From Dyadobacter beijingensis DSM 21582 (GTDB taxonomy: Bacteria; Bacteroidota; Bacteroidia; Cytophagales; Spirosomataceae), in assembly GCF_000382205.1 (NCBI RefSeq), contig NZ_KB907786.1, positions 1,550,001 through 1,614,000 of the forward strand: a DNA stretch of 64,000 nucleotides, given 5' to 3'. Positions 1 through 8,616 of this stretch are shown one piece after another. Numbering within the stretch: position 1 is the stretch's first letter; each line of letters begins with the position of its first letter. The notes under the pieces are model-generated. The model ran no database searches and was not told the DNA's origin. It worked only from the letters and a program-made list of their open reading frames with translations. A program made the translations under genes and the position numbers.

Positions 1-2
1 GC

Positions 3-263
3 TACGCCCGTGTTTTGAAGGAATTGCAAATGCAGTCGATCGGATGGTCGCTGCGCAGCATGGATACGCGGGCGAAGAACAAGTACCAGCTCATCAACAC
101 TATTGTTTCAAAATTAAAGCCCAGGAACATCGTTCTGCTTCATGACCATCTGCCGCTGACGGCCGAAACCCTGCCGGATATCATCGGTCATTGCCGTGAA
201 ATGGGTATCAAAATAGAACCGCTTCCCCGGCTGATCGGGAAGGAACCTTATGAAACACATTAA
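3..263 (+). CDS. Polysaccharide deacetylase family protein, C-terminal part (5' end outside window)
   Basis: The frame is open from the first base, so the start lies upstream. The visible C-terminus has the late NodB-fold signatures 'IGWSLRSMDT' and 'NIVLLHDH', the second carrying the strand with the conserved His near the end of the deacetylase barrel. The family removes N- or O-acetyl groups from polysaccharides or related acylated carbohydrates. The stop overlaps the start of the LolA-like gene by 14 bases, so the two are translationally linked. The neighbours (LolA-like, FabZ-like, GT2-DUF2062) are those found in flexirubin/aryl-polyene clusters; that assignment is by context, not by this fragment. 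Confidence 0.8.
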   Translation, partial: YARVLKELQMQSIGWSLRSMDTRAKNKYQLINTIVSKLKPRNIVLLHDHLPLTAETLPDIIGHCREMGIKIEPLPRLIGKEPYETH

Positions 264-882
264 GTTACTGATCATTACCTGGCTCGCGTGCGTGTGTACG
301 CTTGCCGGTGCGCAGTCGTTCAAGCCGGCAGCGAACCCGGAGAAGGCGTTGGCCGATCTGCGCAAGACCTCGCAGGGGACCACGTCCATTCAGGCGTCTT
401 TTACGGAAGAAAAATACCTGGCCGTGCTCAAAGAGCCCGAGAAATCCAGCGGCGTTTTTTACTACCAGCAGAAGGACAAAATGCGCTGGGAACAGCGGAC
501 GCCTTCGAAATACATTATTGTCATTAACGGCGACAAGCTGCGCGTGCAGGAGGGTGGGAAAGAGAAAAACGTGGGACAGGCTGGTCGCATGGCCGCGCAG
601 ATCAAAGAGCTGATGATCGGGCTTGTAAATGGTGATTTTCAGCAGAATAAGGGCTTTTCTACGGCCTGCCTGGAAAGCGATGGCGAGTACCAGATCGTGC
701 TGACGCCGGTCAACCGCCGTTTGAAGAATATTTATGCCAAAATCACGATGGTATTCCCTAAAAGCACGCTGCGGCTGAAAGAACTCGCATTCTTCGAAAA
801 AGGCGGCGACAAAAGCATCATGAAGTTCCAGCAGGAGAAATTCAACCAGCCGATCGCGGAAAATCTATTCAAAGACCTCTGA
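250..882 (+). CDS. LolA-like outer membrane lipoprotein carrier protein
   Basis: The 210-residue product has a signal peptide (about residues 1-21, ending LAGAQ) and a LolA-type beta fold: 'SFTEEKYLAVLKEPEKSSG' followed by 'GVFYYQQKDKMRWEQ' and 'YIIVINGDKL' match the family's start. LolA carries lipoproteins across the periplasm. Paralogues in pigment clusters are thought to carry acylated precursors to the outer membrane instead. It overlaps the deacetylase upstream and lies 2 bases before the dehydratase, so it is part of one operon. Its cluster position suggests the pigment-linked paralogue, not the housekeeping LolA; that is inference. Confidence 0.8.
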   Translation: MKHIKLLIITWLACVCTLAGAQSFKPAANPEKALADLRKTSQGTTSIQASFTEEKYLAVLKEPEKSSGVFYYQQKDKMRWEQRTPSKYIIVINGDKLRVQEGGKEKNVGQAGRMAAQIKELMIGLVNGDFQQNKGFSTACLESDGEYQIVLTPVNRRLKNIYAKITMVFPKSTLRLKELAFFEKGGDKSIMKFQQEKFNQPIAENLFKDL

Positions 883-884
883 GA

Positions 885-1241
885 ATGTCAATACACGACC
901 TTTATTCGATCGAAAACATGGAACAGGACGGCAACCGAATCACCTGCCGGGTGCAGATCGATGCCGGCCACCCGGTTTTTGAGGGGCATTTCCCCGGCTC
1001 ACCGGTGCTGCCCGGCGTGGTACAGGTGGAAATGGTGAAGGCGGCGCTGGCGAATGCATTGGGTAAGCCGATCCGGTTGACAGACATGACTACCTGCAAG
1101 TTCCTGGAAATCCTCGACCCGCGTGCGACGCCTGAAATGGTCATTTCCATCCAGTACAAAGGCGATGCGGCGCTGGACGTGTCGGCCACGGGCAGCGCAG
1201 GCGACAAGACTTTTTTCAAAATCAGGGCCAGTTTTATTTAA
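885..1241 (+). CDS. FabZ-like 3-hydroxyacyl-ACP dehydratase (hotdog fold)
   Basis: A single hotdog domain of 118 residues. The FabZ signature 'GHFPGSPVLPG' places the catalytic His at H35, and E49 sits 14 residues later, the same spacing as His54/Glu68 of E. coli FabZ. FabZ-type enzymes dehydrate 3-hydroxyacyl-ACP to trans-2-enoyl-ACP. The protein is shorter and more divergent than housekeeping FabZ. With LolA-like and GT2-DUF2062 neighbours it probably serves polyene chain building in flexirubin synthesis. The start is 2 bases after the LolA-like stop. Confidence 0.82.
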   Translation: MSIHDLYSIENMEQDGNRITCRVQIDAGHPVFEGHFPGSPVLPGVVQVEMVKAALANALGKPIRLTDMTTCKFLEILDPRATPEMVISIQYKGDAALDVSATGSAGDKTFFKIRASFI

Positions 1242-1265
1242 AATACCTTCCTTAAACCCATCGCC

Positions 1266-2426
1266 ATGAGCCTGTCGGACATCCAGTGCTGCGTGATCAT
1301 TCCCACTTACAACAACCGCAATACCTTGCGGCGGGTGATCGACGGCGTGTTGCAGCAAACGACCGGCCAGGAGATCATCGTCGTGAACGACGGCTCCACC
1401 GACGATACCGCCTCCATATTGGCCGCTTACGGCGCCAGAATCCGGGTGCTGGACAATGTGGTGAACAAAGGCAAAGGTTTTTCGCTGCGGAAAGCGTTCG
1501 CGGAAGCCATCCGGCTCGGCTTTGAAAATGCCATTTCGATCGATTCCGACGGGCAGCATTTGCCGTCAGATATACCGCTTTTCATCGCAGCCGCGAAGGC
1601 AAATCCGGGTGCCTTGCTCATGGGTTCGCGCAATATGGAGCAGGAGGGGGTGCCGGGCAAAAGCTCTTTCGGCAACAAGTTCTCCAATTTCTGGTTCAAA
1701 TTCGAGACAGGCCTTACATTACCCGACACGCAAACGGGCTTTCGCCTCTACCCGCTCGGCCCGTTAAAAAAAATATCGCTCTTCACGACCAAATTCGAGA
1801 CGGAAATCGAGGTCATCGTCAAAATGGCGTGGCGCGACGTGCCGATTATCCCCATCAACATCCAGGTCATTTACGACAAAAACGAGCGCGTGACGCATTT
1901 CCGTCCATTTCGAGATTTTACCCGCATCAGTATCCTCAATACCTGGCTGGTGACGCTCACGCTTGTCTATTACCTGCCGCGGCGGCTGTTTCAGTATATT
2001 AAAAAAAAAGGCCTCTGGAAGATCATCCGTGAGGAAGCCGTGAAACCCGGCGAGAGCAATGCGAGCAAGGCCAGATCGATCGGTTTTGGCTTTTTCATGG
2101 GTATTGTGCCGATCTGGGGTTTCCAGCTCATGGTCGGTATCCCGCTGTCGATCCTTTTCCGGATGAACAAGGTGCTTTTCCTGACTGCCGCGCACATCAG
2201 CATTCCACCCTGCATTCCTTTTATCATCTATGCCAGTTACAAATTCGGCGGTTTGTTTTACCGCGGCGGCGTGCAGCTCACTTCCTTTGAAAACCTGACG
2301 TTGGAGTCGATCCATGTCAACATTGTACAATATTTTTTGGGTGGCACGCTCCTTGCAATGGCCGCCGGTACCGTCGGGTTCCTCGTCAGTTTTTTGCTCT
2401 TCTCATGGCTTCGCCCGAAGCAGTAA
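1266..2426 (+). CDS. Glycosyltransferase family 2 fused to a DUF2062 membrane domain
   Basis: Residues about 8-230 form a GT-A glycosyltransferase: 'VIIPTYNN' at the start, 'VVNDGSTDDT' (39-48) and the metal-binding 'DSDGQH' (93-98). The family moves a sugar from a nucleotide or polyprenyl donor. The C-terminal half has hydrophobic segments and a DUF2062 domain, recognisable from 'ARSIGFGFFMGIVPIWGFQ' near residue 270. The same fusion occurs in Bacteroidota flexirubin/aryl-polyene clusters. The gene lies 24 bases after the dehydratase and ends the operon; about 280 bases without a gene follow. Confidence 0.85.
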   Translation: MSLSDIQCCVIIPTYNNRNTLRRVIDGVLQQTTGQEIIVVNDGSTDDTASILAAYGARIRVLDNVVNKGKGFSLRKAFAEAIRLGFENAISIDSDGQHLPSDIPLFIAAAKANPGALLMGSRNMEQEGVPGKSSFGNKFSNFWFKFETGLTLPDTQTGFRLYPLGPLKKISLFTTKFETEIEVIVKMAWRDVPIIPINIQVIYDKNERVTHFRPFRDFTRISILNTWLVTLTLVYYLPRRLFQYIKKKGLWKIIREEAVKPGESNASKARSIGFGFFMGIVPIWGFQLMVGIPLSILFRMNKVLFLTAAHISIPPCIPFIIYASYKFGGLFYRGGVQLTSFENLTLESIHVNIVQYFLGGTLLAMAAGTVGFLVSFLLFSWLRPKQ

Positions 2427-2636
2427 TGCGCCCGTTTTTCAGACCTATTTCTCTGATTAGATCAATTTATTCATTTTAAAGTGATAAAAAATGACGGTGT
2501 GGCTACCTTCGCTGGCTGTCGCTGTTATCCCTTGAGAGCCAGTTCGTTATCCGAAACGGTACTTTAAAATCCCTTCCATTCTCTCCGAATTTTCATAAAA
2601 TCTATACGAATTGATCAAAAATTAGGGTTTTGCGAT

Positions 2637-2666
2637 TTTGATATGAGGTGCCTTTCTCTATATTTA
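2637..2666 (+). promoter_or_regulatory. Predicted promoter of the pyrophosphatase gene
   Basis: TTTG (2637-2640), 18 bases, then TATATTTA (2659-2666), close to the Bacteroidota TTTG/TAnnTTTG pattern. Transcription would begin near 2672, leaving a leader of about 35 bases. It sits in the 280-base gap after the GT2-DUF2062 gene; nothing else was recognised there. Confidence 0.55.
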
Positions 2667-2706
2667 CGAGAATTATAAACCATTTAACCAAATCTTTGAT
2701 CATAGC

Positions 2707-4935
2707 ATGAGTAACATTACCTATTTAGTGCCGGCGTTAGGCCTTGTTGGCTTGCTGGTTATGTTTATCAAAAGAAGCTGGGTCGTCCGGCAGGATGGTG
2801 GAAGTGCTGAAATGAAAACCATCGCGGATGCTATCGCCGACGGAGCCCTGGCCTTCCTCAAAGCCGAATGGCGTGTACTCATTGTTTTTGGTCTGATTGT
2901 GAGTGTGTTGCTGGGATATTCCGGCACATTGGTTGAAAATTCGAGTGCTTTCATCGGTGTTTCGTTCCTGGTGGGGGCTTTCATCTCCGCATTTGCCGGT
3001 TACATCGGCATGAATATCGCTACCAAATCCAACGTCCGCACGACGCAGGCGGCGCGTACAAGCCTCACCAAGGCGCTGGAAGTGTCGTTTACCGGCGGTT
3101 CCGTGATGGGCATCGGGGTAGCAAGCCTTGCCGTCCTCGGTTTGGGTGGTTTGTTTATCATTTTGTACGCCGTTTTTATCGGAGATAGCACCGACGTCAA
3201 TGGCCTGCCGATGGAGCGCGTGCTCGAAGTGCTCGCGGGCTTCTCGCTCGGTGCCGAGTCGATCGCACTGTTCGCACGCGTAGGAGGCGGTATTTACACC
3301 AAGGCGGCCGACGTAGGCGCCGACCTCGTGGGTAAAGTGGAAGCCGGTATCCCGGAAGACGACCCGCGTAACCCCGCTACCATCGCCGACAACGTAGGCG
3401 ATAACGTGGGCGACGTGGCCGGTATGGGCGCCGACCTTTTCGGCTCCTATGTAGCAACGATCCTGGCAACGATGGTGCTGGGCCGCGAAATCATATCGGA
3501 GGGTACCGATAACTTCGGCGGCATCGCGCCGATCCTCCTTCCGATGGTGATTGCCGGTGTCGGCCTTATATCTTCTATTATCAGCATGTTCCTTGTTCGC
3601 GTAAGCGACGATCATGGGAACGTGCAGGCCGCATTGAACCGCGGAAACTGGGGTTCGATTATCCTTGTGCTGATTGCTAGTTATCCGTTGACATTGTGGA
3701 TGCTGCCGCAGGGTAACCTCAGTATCCGCGGCGTTGATTTTACGGCGATGGATGCGTACTGGGCGATCCTGCTGGGTTCGGTTGTAGGCGCGATCATGTC
3801 GATGGTTACCGAATATTATACCGCTATGGGCAAGCGCCCTGTGCAATCGATTGTGAATCAGTCATCTACCGGCCATGCTACGAATATTATCGGCGGGCTT
3901 TCGGTTGGGATGGAGTCCACGGTGATCCCTACGCTGGTACTGGCGGCAGGTATTTTCCTGAGTTACGAAATGGCGGGTCTGTACGGTGTGGCCATTGCCG
4001 CTGCCGGTATGATGGCCACTACGGCCATGCAGCTGGCAATCGATGCATTCGGTCCTATTGCCGATAATGCCGGCGGAATCGCCGAAATGGCGCATTTGCC
4101 CGAAGAAGTACGCGGCCGTACCGACATCCTGGATGCGGTAGGTAATACCACCGCCGCTACCGGAAAAGGCTTCGCCATCGCATCCGCTGCGTTGACTTCC
4201 CTGGCGTTGTTCGCAGCATTCTGCGGCGTGGCAGGCATTAATTCCATTGATATCTACAAAGCCAATGTGCTCGCAGGCCTGTTCGTAGGCGCGATGATCC
4301 CGTTCATATTCTCGTCCCTGGCCATCGCCGCGGTAGGCCGTGCCGCCATGAAAATGGTGGAAGAAGTACGCCGCCAGTTCCGCGAGCTGCCGGGCATTAT
4401 GGAGGGCACTACCAAACCCGAGTACGACAAATGCGTTGCTATTTCGACCCAGGCATCGATCAAGGAGATGATCGCGCCCGGTCTCATCGCATTGCTCGTT
4501 CCGGTAGCGGTCGGCTTCCTCTTTGGGCCGGAAGTACTCGGCGGCACGCTGGCCGGTGTGACCGTCTCGGGCGTGTTAATGGGGATATTCCAAAACAATG
4601 CAGGCGGTGCCTGGGACAATGCCAAAAAATCGTTTGAAAAAGGCGTGGTGATCAACGGCGAAACATTCTACAAGAAGTCGGAACCGCACAAGGCTGCCGT
4701 AACCGGTGACACTGTCGGCGATCCATTCAAAGACACTTCGGGCCCGTCGATGAACATTCTCATTAAACTGATGTCCATCGTATCCCTGGTTATCGCCCCG
4801 CACATCGGTACCGGCAAGCACGAAATGGGCCAGGTGAAACCCGATGACAAAGCGCGCGTCGTAACCGTGGCGGAAGTGCCTTCGGGCACCGATTCGGCCG
4901 CGCCGGTAGTGCGGTTGGAGCGGAAAGGGGAGTAA
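2707..4935 (+). CDS. hppA: Membrane-bound ion-translocating pyrophosphatase, K+-dependent type
   Basis: A 742-residue integral membrane protein with about 16 hydrophobic segments. It hydrolyses pyrophosphate and pumps H+ and/or Na+ outward. The pyrophosphate-binding loop is intact at residues 199-236 ('[16 protein letters not shown]', '[19 protein letters not shown]'). The potassium-determining site reads [10 protein letters not shown] (479-488): Ala at 483 and Gly at 486 match the K+-dependent subfamily (the independent type has Lys and Thr). Which ion is pumped cannot be read safely, since both Na+ and H+ pumps occur in this subfamily. It has its own promoter and terminator. Confidence 0.96.
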   Translation: MSNITYLVPALGLVGLLVMFIKRSWVVRQDGGSAEMKTIADAIADGALAFLKAEWRVLIVFGLIVSVLLGYSGTLVENSSAFIGVSFLVGAFISAFAGYIGMNIATKSNVRTTQAARTSLTKALEVSFTGGSVMGIGVASLAVLGLGGLFIILYAVFIGDSTDVNGLPMERVLEVLAGFSLGAESIALFARVGGGIYTKAADVGADLVGKVEAGIPEDDPRNPATIADNVGDNVGDVAGMGADLFGSYVATILATMVLGREIISEGTDNFGGIAPILLPMVIAGVGLISSIISMFLVRVSDDHGNVQAALNRGNWGSIILVLIASYPLTLWMLPQGNLSIRGVDFTAMDAYWAILLGSVVGAIMSMVTEYYTAMGKRPVQSIVNQSSTGHATNIIGGLSVGMESTVIPTLVLAAGIFLSYEMAGLYGVAIAAAGMMATTAMQLAIDAFGPIADNAGGIAEMAHLPEEVRGRTDILDAVGNTTAATGKGFAIASAALTSLALFAAFCGVAGINSIDIYKANVLAGLFVGAMIPFIFSSLAIAAVGRAAMKMVEEVRRQFRELPGIMEGTTKPEYDKCVAISTQASIKEMIAPGLIALLVPVAVGFLFGPEVLGGTLAGVTVSGVLMGIFQNNAGGAWDNAKKSFEKGVVINGETFYKKSEPHKAAVTGDTVGDPFKDTSGPSMNILIKLMSIVSLVIAPHIGTGKHEMGQVKPDDKARVVTVAEVPSGTDSAAPVVRLERKGE

Positions 4936-4950
4936 GGTAACCTATTTTGT

Positions 4951-4990
4951 AACAGAGAGAGCCTGGCTGTTTGCCGGGCTCTCTCTGTTT
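4951..4990 (+). terminator. Intrinsic terminator after hppA
   Basis: A 13-bp perfect stem: 4951-4963 (AACAGAGAGAGCC) pairs with 4977-4989, with a short G/C-rich loop. The T-run is weak (TTT only), so termination efficiency is uncertain. Confidence 0.65.
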
Positions 4991-5166
4991 GTGCCGTAAC
5001 AGCGCTCGTGCGAACGTATATTGAATATATCCAAAACGCTGCCTGGTCCATCCAGCACTTTGACGTGCTTTTTATTGCCTATTGGTGAAAATGTTGCACT
5101 TATCGAAATGCCGGAACTTAATATAGTCATATAAAGGTTAACCTTGCATTAAGTGATTGTAAGTCC

Positions 5167-6399
5167 ATGAGCCGTAAGCAATATTTCTTTATCATCCTGA
5201 TCCTCGGATCGCTGGCTACCGTCAGCCCGTTTTCCATCGACATGTATTTGCCGGGCTTTCCCCGCATTGCGTCCGACCTGAGAACGACTATCGATAAAGT
5301 ACAACTTTCGCTTACGAGTTACCTCATCGGTATCTGTATCGGCCAGGTGCTCTACGGGCCGCTGCTCGATCGTTTCGGTCGCAAAAAACCATTGTATGCC
5401 GGGTTGATATTGTATGTGATCGCGTCGTTCGGCTGCGCGATGACTTCCTCCGTCGATGCGCTCATTGCCATGCGCTTTTTTCAGGCCATGGGCGGGTGTG
5501 TCGGACTGGTTGCGTCGCAGGCATTGGTCAGCGACCTTTTTCCATCTGATAAGCGTGCGGAAGTTTTCTCATTGATCACGCTCGTCATCGCCGTTTCGCC
5601 GATGATCGCCCCTACGATCGGTGGTTATGTGACAGCCTCCATCGCCTGGTATTGGATTTTCGTGATCCTGGCGGGCATTGTCAGCCTCATTATCACGGCA
5701 ATCTATTTCTTTCTGCCTCAGGGGCGTGACGCCGATAGCTCGGTGTCGCTACGGCCCAAATCGGTTTTGGGCGGCTACATGACGGTGGTGAGCCAGCCGC
5801 AGTTTTTGATTTACACGCTGGCGGGCGGTCTCGCAACCGCTGCGCCATTTGCCTACATTTCGGGCTCTTCGGATGTTTTTATGAATATCTATAAGGTCTC
5901 CGAACAGCAATACGGCTGGATTTTCGCATTCCTGGCCGTGGCGATGATCGGTTCTACCCAGTTGAACCACTTTCTGCTCAAAAAATTCACAAGTGAGCAG
6001 ATCATCCGTGTTACCCTCATTTACCAAAGTATCGTCGGCCTGATCCTCATTGCCGGTGTCTATAACCACTGGTTCGGCCTTTACTCGCTGATCGGTACCA
6101 TGTTCGTGTTCCTGACGGGACAGGGGCTCACCGGCCCGAATGCATCCGCACTTTCGCTTGCGCCTTTCCGCAAGCATACGGGTAGCGCTTCGGCGCTGAT
6201 GGGTAGCTGGCGGATGGGCGCTGGCGCGGTGATTTCGGCGATTGTGAGCTTCCTGCACAACAATACGGCCATGCCGATGGTCGGGATGATGGCATTTTGC
6301 GCGTTCGGCGGATTGTTGATCCTGCAAACCGGCAACGCCGTGGTGCGCTACCGGGCCTCCCGCCGCGATGTGGAAGATGAGGTGTCGGTGCTGCTTTAA
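5167..6399 (+). CDS. Bcr/CflA family multidrug efflux MFS transporter
   Basis: The 410-residue protein has 12 predicted membrane segments. 'SPFSIDMYLPGFP' (20-32) is the Bcr/CflA signature at the end of TM1, and 'GPLLDRFGRKKPL' (64-76) is MFS motif A. Family members export drugs such as bicyclomycin and chloramphenicol, or small peptides, by proton antiport; the substrate here cannot be told. The stop codon overlaps that of the convergent nucleoside hydrolase through the shared TTAA. Confidence 0.9.
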   Translation: MSRKQYFFIILILGSLATVSPFSIDMYLPGFPRIASDLRTTIDKVQLSLTSYLIGICIGQVLYGPLLDRFGRKKPLYAGLILYVIASFGCAMTSSVDALIAMRFFQAMGGCVGLVASQALVSDLFPSDKRAEVFSLITLVIAVSPMIAPTIGGYVTASIAWYWIFVILAGIVSLIITAIYFFLPQGRDADSSVSLRPKSVLGGYMTVVSQPQFLIYTLAGGLATAAPFAYISGSSDVFMNIYKVSEQQYGWIFAFLAVAMIGSTQLNHFLLKKFTSEQIIRVTLIYQSIVGLILIAGVYNHWFGLYSLIGTMFVFLTGQGLTGPNASALSLAPFRKHTGSASALMGSWRMGAGAVISAIVSFLHNNTAMPMVGMMAFCAFGGLLILQTGNAVVRYRASRRDVEDEVSVLL

Positions 6400-7337
6400 G
6401 GCAGTGCTTTAATGGCATTGAAAAGCATATCCATAAACGCATCGCGGTCGAGATCGTAGGCTACGATCGTATTCGGTTCCATTTGCAGCGTATGATAGAA
6501 ATCCACCACCGTGGCCCCACGGGTCAGTTCCCCTTTTGTTTCCACATCCACATAGCACGATTTGGTCGTGAAAATGCCGGGGTTCATCAGCCAGGCAATA
6601 GCGCAGGGATCGTGTAATGCGGCCCCGCCGTTGAGTTCCACGCGGTTTTCGCGGTAGAAAATGGAGAAGAAATCCATCAGATCGGCGGCCGCTTTGCCGG
6701 TATTGTTGCCCAACGCCCGGAACAAGTCGATATCTTTCTGGAATACCAATGCCTTATGCGTCACGTCGAGTCCGCACATGGTGATGGGCACGCCCGACCT
6801 GAAAACGATCGCTGCGGCCTCGGGGTCGCAGTAGATGTTGAACTCGGCGAGGGGTGTCATATTGCCGCGGAATGCCCCGCCGCCCATGAGCGAGATCCGC
6901 CCGATCTTGCTTTTCAAATGCGGGTAGGCCAGAAGGAACGTCGCGATGTTGGTCAACGGGCCCGTTGGTACAATGGTAATGGGCGTTTCCGATGCCGACA
7001 GGATAGATGCAATGCCTTCTACCGCGCTCACTGGCTGCGCCTGTATGACAGGTACGGGCAGCGCGGGGCCATCCAGACCGGTTTCACCGTGCACGTAATC
7101 CGCTACGACCAGCTCCCGGAAAAGGGGCTTGTCCGCGCCGTGGTACACCGGAATGTCGGTAGCGCCGATGAGCGTGAGGATCTTCAATGCATTCTGCAGG
7201 GTTTTGGCCTGCGTCTGGTTGCCGGCCGAAATGGTAACGGCCCGGATGTCGAACATGCCGCTTCCGTGCGCGAGCATGAGCATGAGGGCATCGTCGTGGC
7301 CGGGGTCGCAATCGATGATAACGGGTATTTTATACAT
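6396..7337 (-). CDS. Inosine/uridine-preferring nucleoside hydrolase
   Basis: The 313-residue product begins MYKIPVIIDCDPGHDDA. D9, D11, D15 and D16 form the calcium-binding DxDPGxDDA motif. 'MCGLDVTHK' and 'ALHDPCAIAWL' supply later family residues, including the His-Asp pair near the active site. It cleaves the N-glycosidic bond of ribonucleosides to ribose and base. The frame stays open 42 codons upstream, but that stretch lies inside the ribokinase gene and lacks family sequence, so the start at 7337 is preferred. It overlaps the ribokinase stop by 8 bases, a natural pairing because ribokinase uses the ribose released. Confidence 0.93.
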   Translation of the reverse strand: MYKIPVIIDCDPGHDDALMLMLAHGSGMFDIRAVTISAGNQTQAKTLQNALKILTLIGATDIPVYHGADKPLFRELVVADYVHGETGLDGPALPVPVIQAQPVSAVEGIASILSASETPITIVPTGPLTNIATFLLAYPHLKSKIGRISLMGGGAFRGNMTPLAEFNIYCDPEAAAIVFRSGVPITMCGLDVTHKALVFQKDIDLFRALGNNTGKAAADLMDFFSIFYRENRVELNGGAALHDPCAIAWLMNPGIFTTKSCYVDVETKGELTRGATVVDFYHTLQMEPNTIVAYDLDRDAFMDMLFNAIKALP

Positions 7338-8247
7338 GGATGTCAAAGGGTTCCAGTTCGTGTTGATAAGGGGCCGAGCTTTGCGCGCCCATCCGTGTGA
7401 CCGAGATCGCGGCGGCGCGGCATGCGAAGCGGCAGGCTTGTTCGAGGCCGGCGCCTTTGGCAAGGGCTGTCAGCAACGCACCGTTGAATACATCGCCCGC
7501 GGCCGTCGAATCCACGGCTTCGACTACCGGCGCGGCGATGATGCCTGTAAAATCCTCGCTGGCCAGGTAAATGCCTTTGCTGCCGAGGGTAATGACGACG
7601 TTTTGCACGCCAGCGTCGAACAGGGTCTTTGCGGCTTGCTGCAATGCTTCTTCACTGTTTACTTCCACGCCCGTCATGAGCTCCGTTTCCGTTTCATTGG
7701 GGGTTATCAAATAGAGGCCTTTCAAAAATTCGGGCCCTAACGGCATGGCGGGGGCGGGGTTCAGGATGGCGCGGACTTGCCTTGCGGCACACTGCGAAAG
7801 CGCCCATTGCACGGTGGCGGCGGGGATTTCGAGCTGGAACAGTGCCCACGCTGCGCCGTCGAACACGGCTTCGGGAATGTGGTGTGGATGAAAATCCATA
7901 TTCGCACCGGAAGCCACCACAATTTCATTCTGGCCCTGACCGTCGACCGTGATGAGGGCAACACCGGAAGCCAGTTCGGACTGACTGATGAAATCCGTGT
8001 CGATGCCTTCTTTTTCAAATCCTTCGCGTGCCTGTTTGCCGAAGATATCCGGGCCGGTGCGGGCAACAAAACGCACGTCGGCACCGAGTCTTGCCGCTGC
8101 TACGGCCTGGTTGGCGCCTTTGCCGCCGGGGTTCATCAGGAACGTCCCGCCGAGCACCGTTTCACCCGGCTTGGGGAAATGCTCCGTTCGTGCCACCATA
8201 TCCGTATTGGAGCTGCCGATGATCAGCACTTTTTCTGTCATGCCCAT
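7330..8247 (-). CDS. rbsK: Ribokinase
   Basis: A 305-residue PfkB-family sugar kinase. 'GSSNTDMVAR' at 11-20, the ribose-binding 'NPGGKGANQA' (39-48), and 'DSTAAGDVFNGALL' (246-259) with catalytic base D252 are all present. It phosphorylates D-ribose to ribose 5-phosphate with ATP. A second Met at codon 3 is an alternative start. It is upstream of, and overlaps, the nucleoside hydrolase, so the pair makes a nucleoside salvage unit: cleave, then phosphorylate the ribose. No ribose transporter gene is adjacent. Confidence 0.93.
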   Translation of the reverse strand: MGMTEKVLIIGSSNTDMVARTEHFPKPGETVLGGTFLMNPGGKGANQAVAAARLGADVRFVARTGPDIFGKQAREGFEKEGIDTDFISQSELASGVALITVDGQGQNEIVVASGANMDFHPHHIPEAVFDGAAWALFQLEIPAATVQWALSQCAARQVRAILNPAPAMPLGPEFLKGLYLITPNETETELMTGVEVNSEEALQQAAKTLFDAGVQNVVITLGSKGIYLASEDFTGIIAAPVVEAVDSTAAGDVFNGALLTALAKGAGLEQACRFACRAAAISVTRMGAQSSAPYQHELEPFDIHV

Positions 8248-8456
8248 GCTTCGATTGATTGAATTTTCCCCCTAAATCTCACTTCACTGCCCGGGTGTCC
8301 TGCACGAATGTTGCGTGCCATTGGGGTGTGTGCAAATTAAGGTACCCAATTCCGTATTCAAAGTGTGGAATCAAAATAAAAAAGAGCGAATGTTTTATGT
8401 GCCTGTACAAATTTATTAAGGCACTTGTAGAATACTTTTAAAAATTTTTTTGACAA

Positions 8457-8477
8457 TAAAAACGCCATTTTTGGCGT
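8457..8477 (-). terminator. Possible minus-strand intrinsic terminator
   Basis: Read on the minus strand, ACGCCA-AAAA-TGGCGT is followed by a run of T. The 6-bp stem is short and no minus-strand gene lies just upstream, so it may instead block antisense transcription into the ribokinase unit, or be chance. Confidence 0.3.
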
Positions 8478-8582
8478 ATCCACGGGCCATTTGCCTGATA
8501 ATTAGTGTATTTTACCGGTTGATAATTAATTTGTAGAAGTAATTGGTACAATTTTGTAACACGTCATATGACAGATTTATTT

Positions 8583-8590
8583 TATATTTG
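8583..8590 (+). promoter_or_regulatory. Promoter -7 element (TATATTTG) for the sorting-domain gene
   Basis: A perfect TAnnTTTG lies 26 bases before the chosen ATG at 8617. The nearest TTTG (8553-8556) is 26 bases upstream, longer than usual, so only the -7 box is claimed. It also argues against the earlier TTG start at 8599. Confidence 0.45.
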
Positions 8591-8616
8591 ATGTAGTATT
8601 GAAGAAAATTATCACT

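Larger units (their letters stand above)
8248..8616. other. Gene-free AT-rich region between divergent units
   Basis: About 370 bases between the ribokinase gene (-) and the sorting-domain protein (+). It holds two small inverted repeats, GTGCCT/AGGCAC (8399-8404 and 8419-8424) and ACGCCA/TGGCGT (8462-8467 and 8472-8477), plus a -7 promoter element at 8583-8590. A short open frame at 8259-8441 has no coding character. Confidence 0.6.

Noticed and set aside
2737-3846. Long minus-strand open frame opposite hppA
   Set aside because: No family signature, rich in His/Arg as expected of antisense to a GC-rich gene; hppA on the plus strand is certain.
7338-7463. N-terminal extension of the nucleoside hydrolase frame
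   Set aside because: The added 42 residues lie in the ribokinase gene and lack homology; the family begins at MYKIPVIID.
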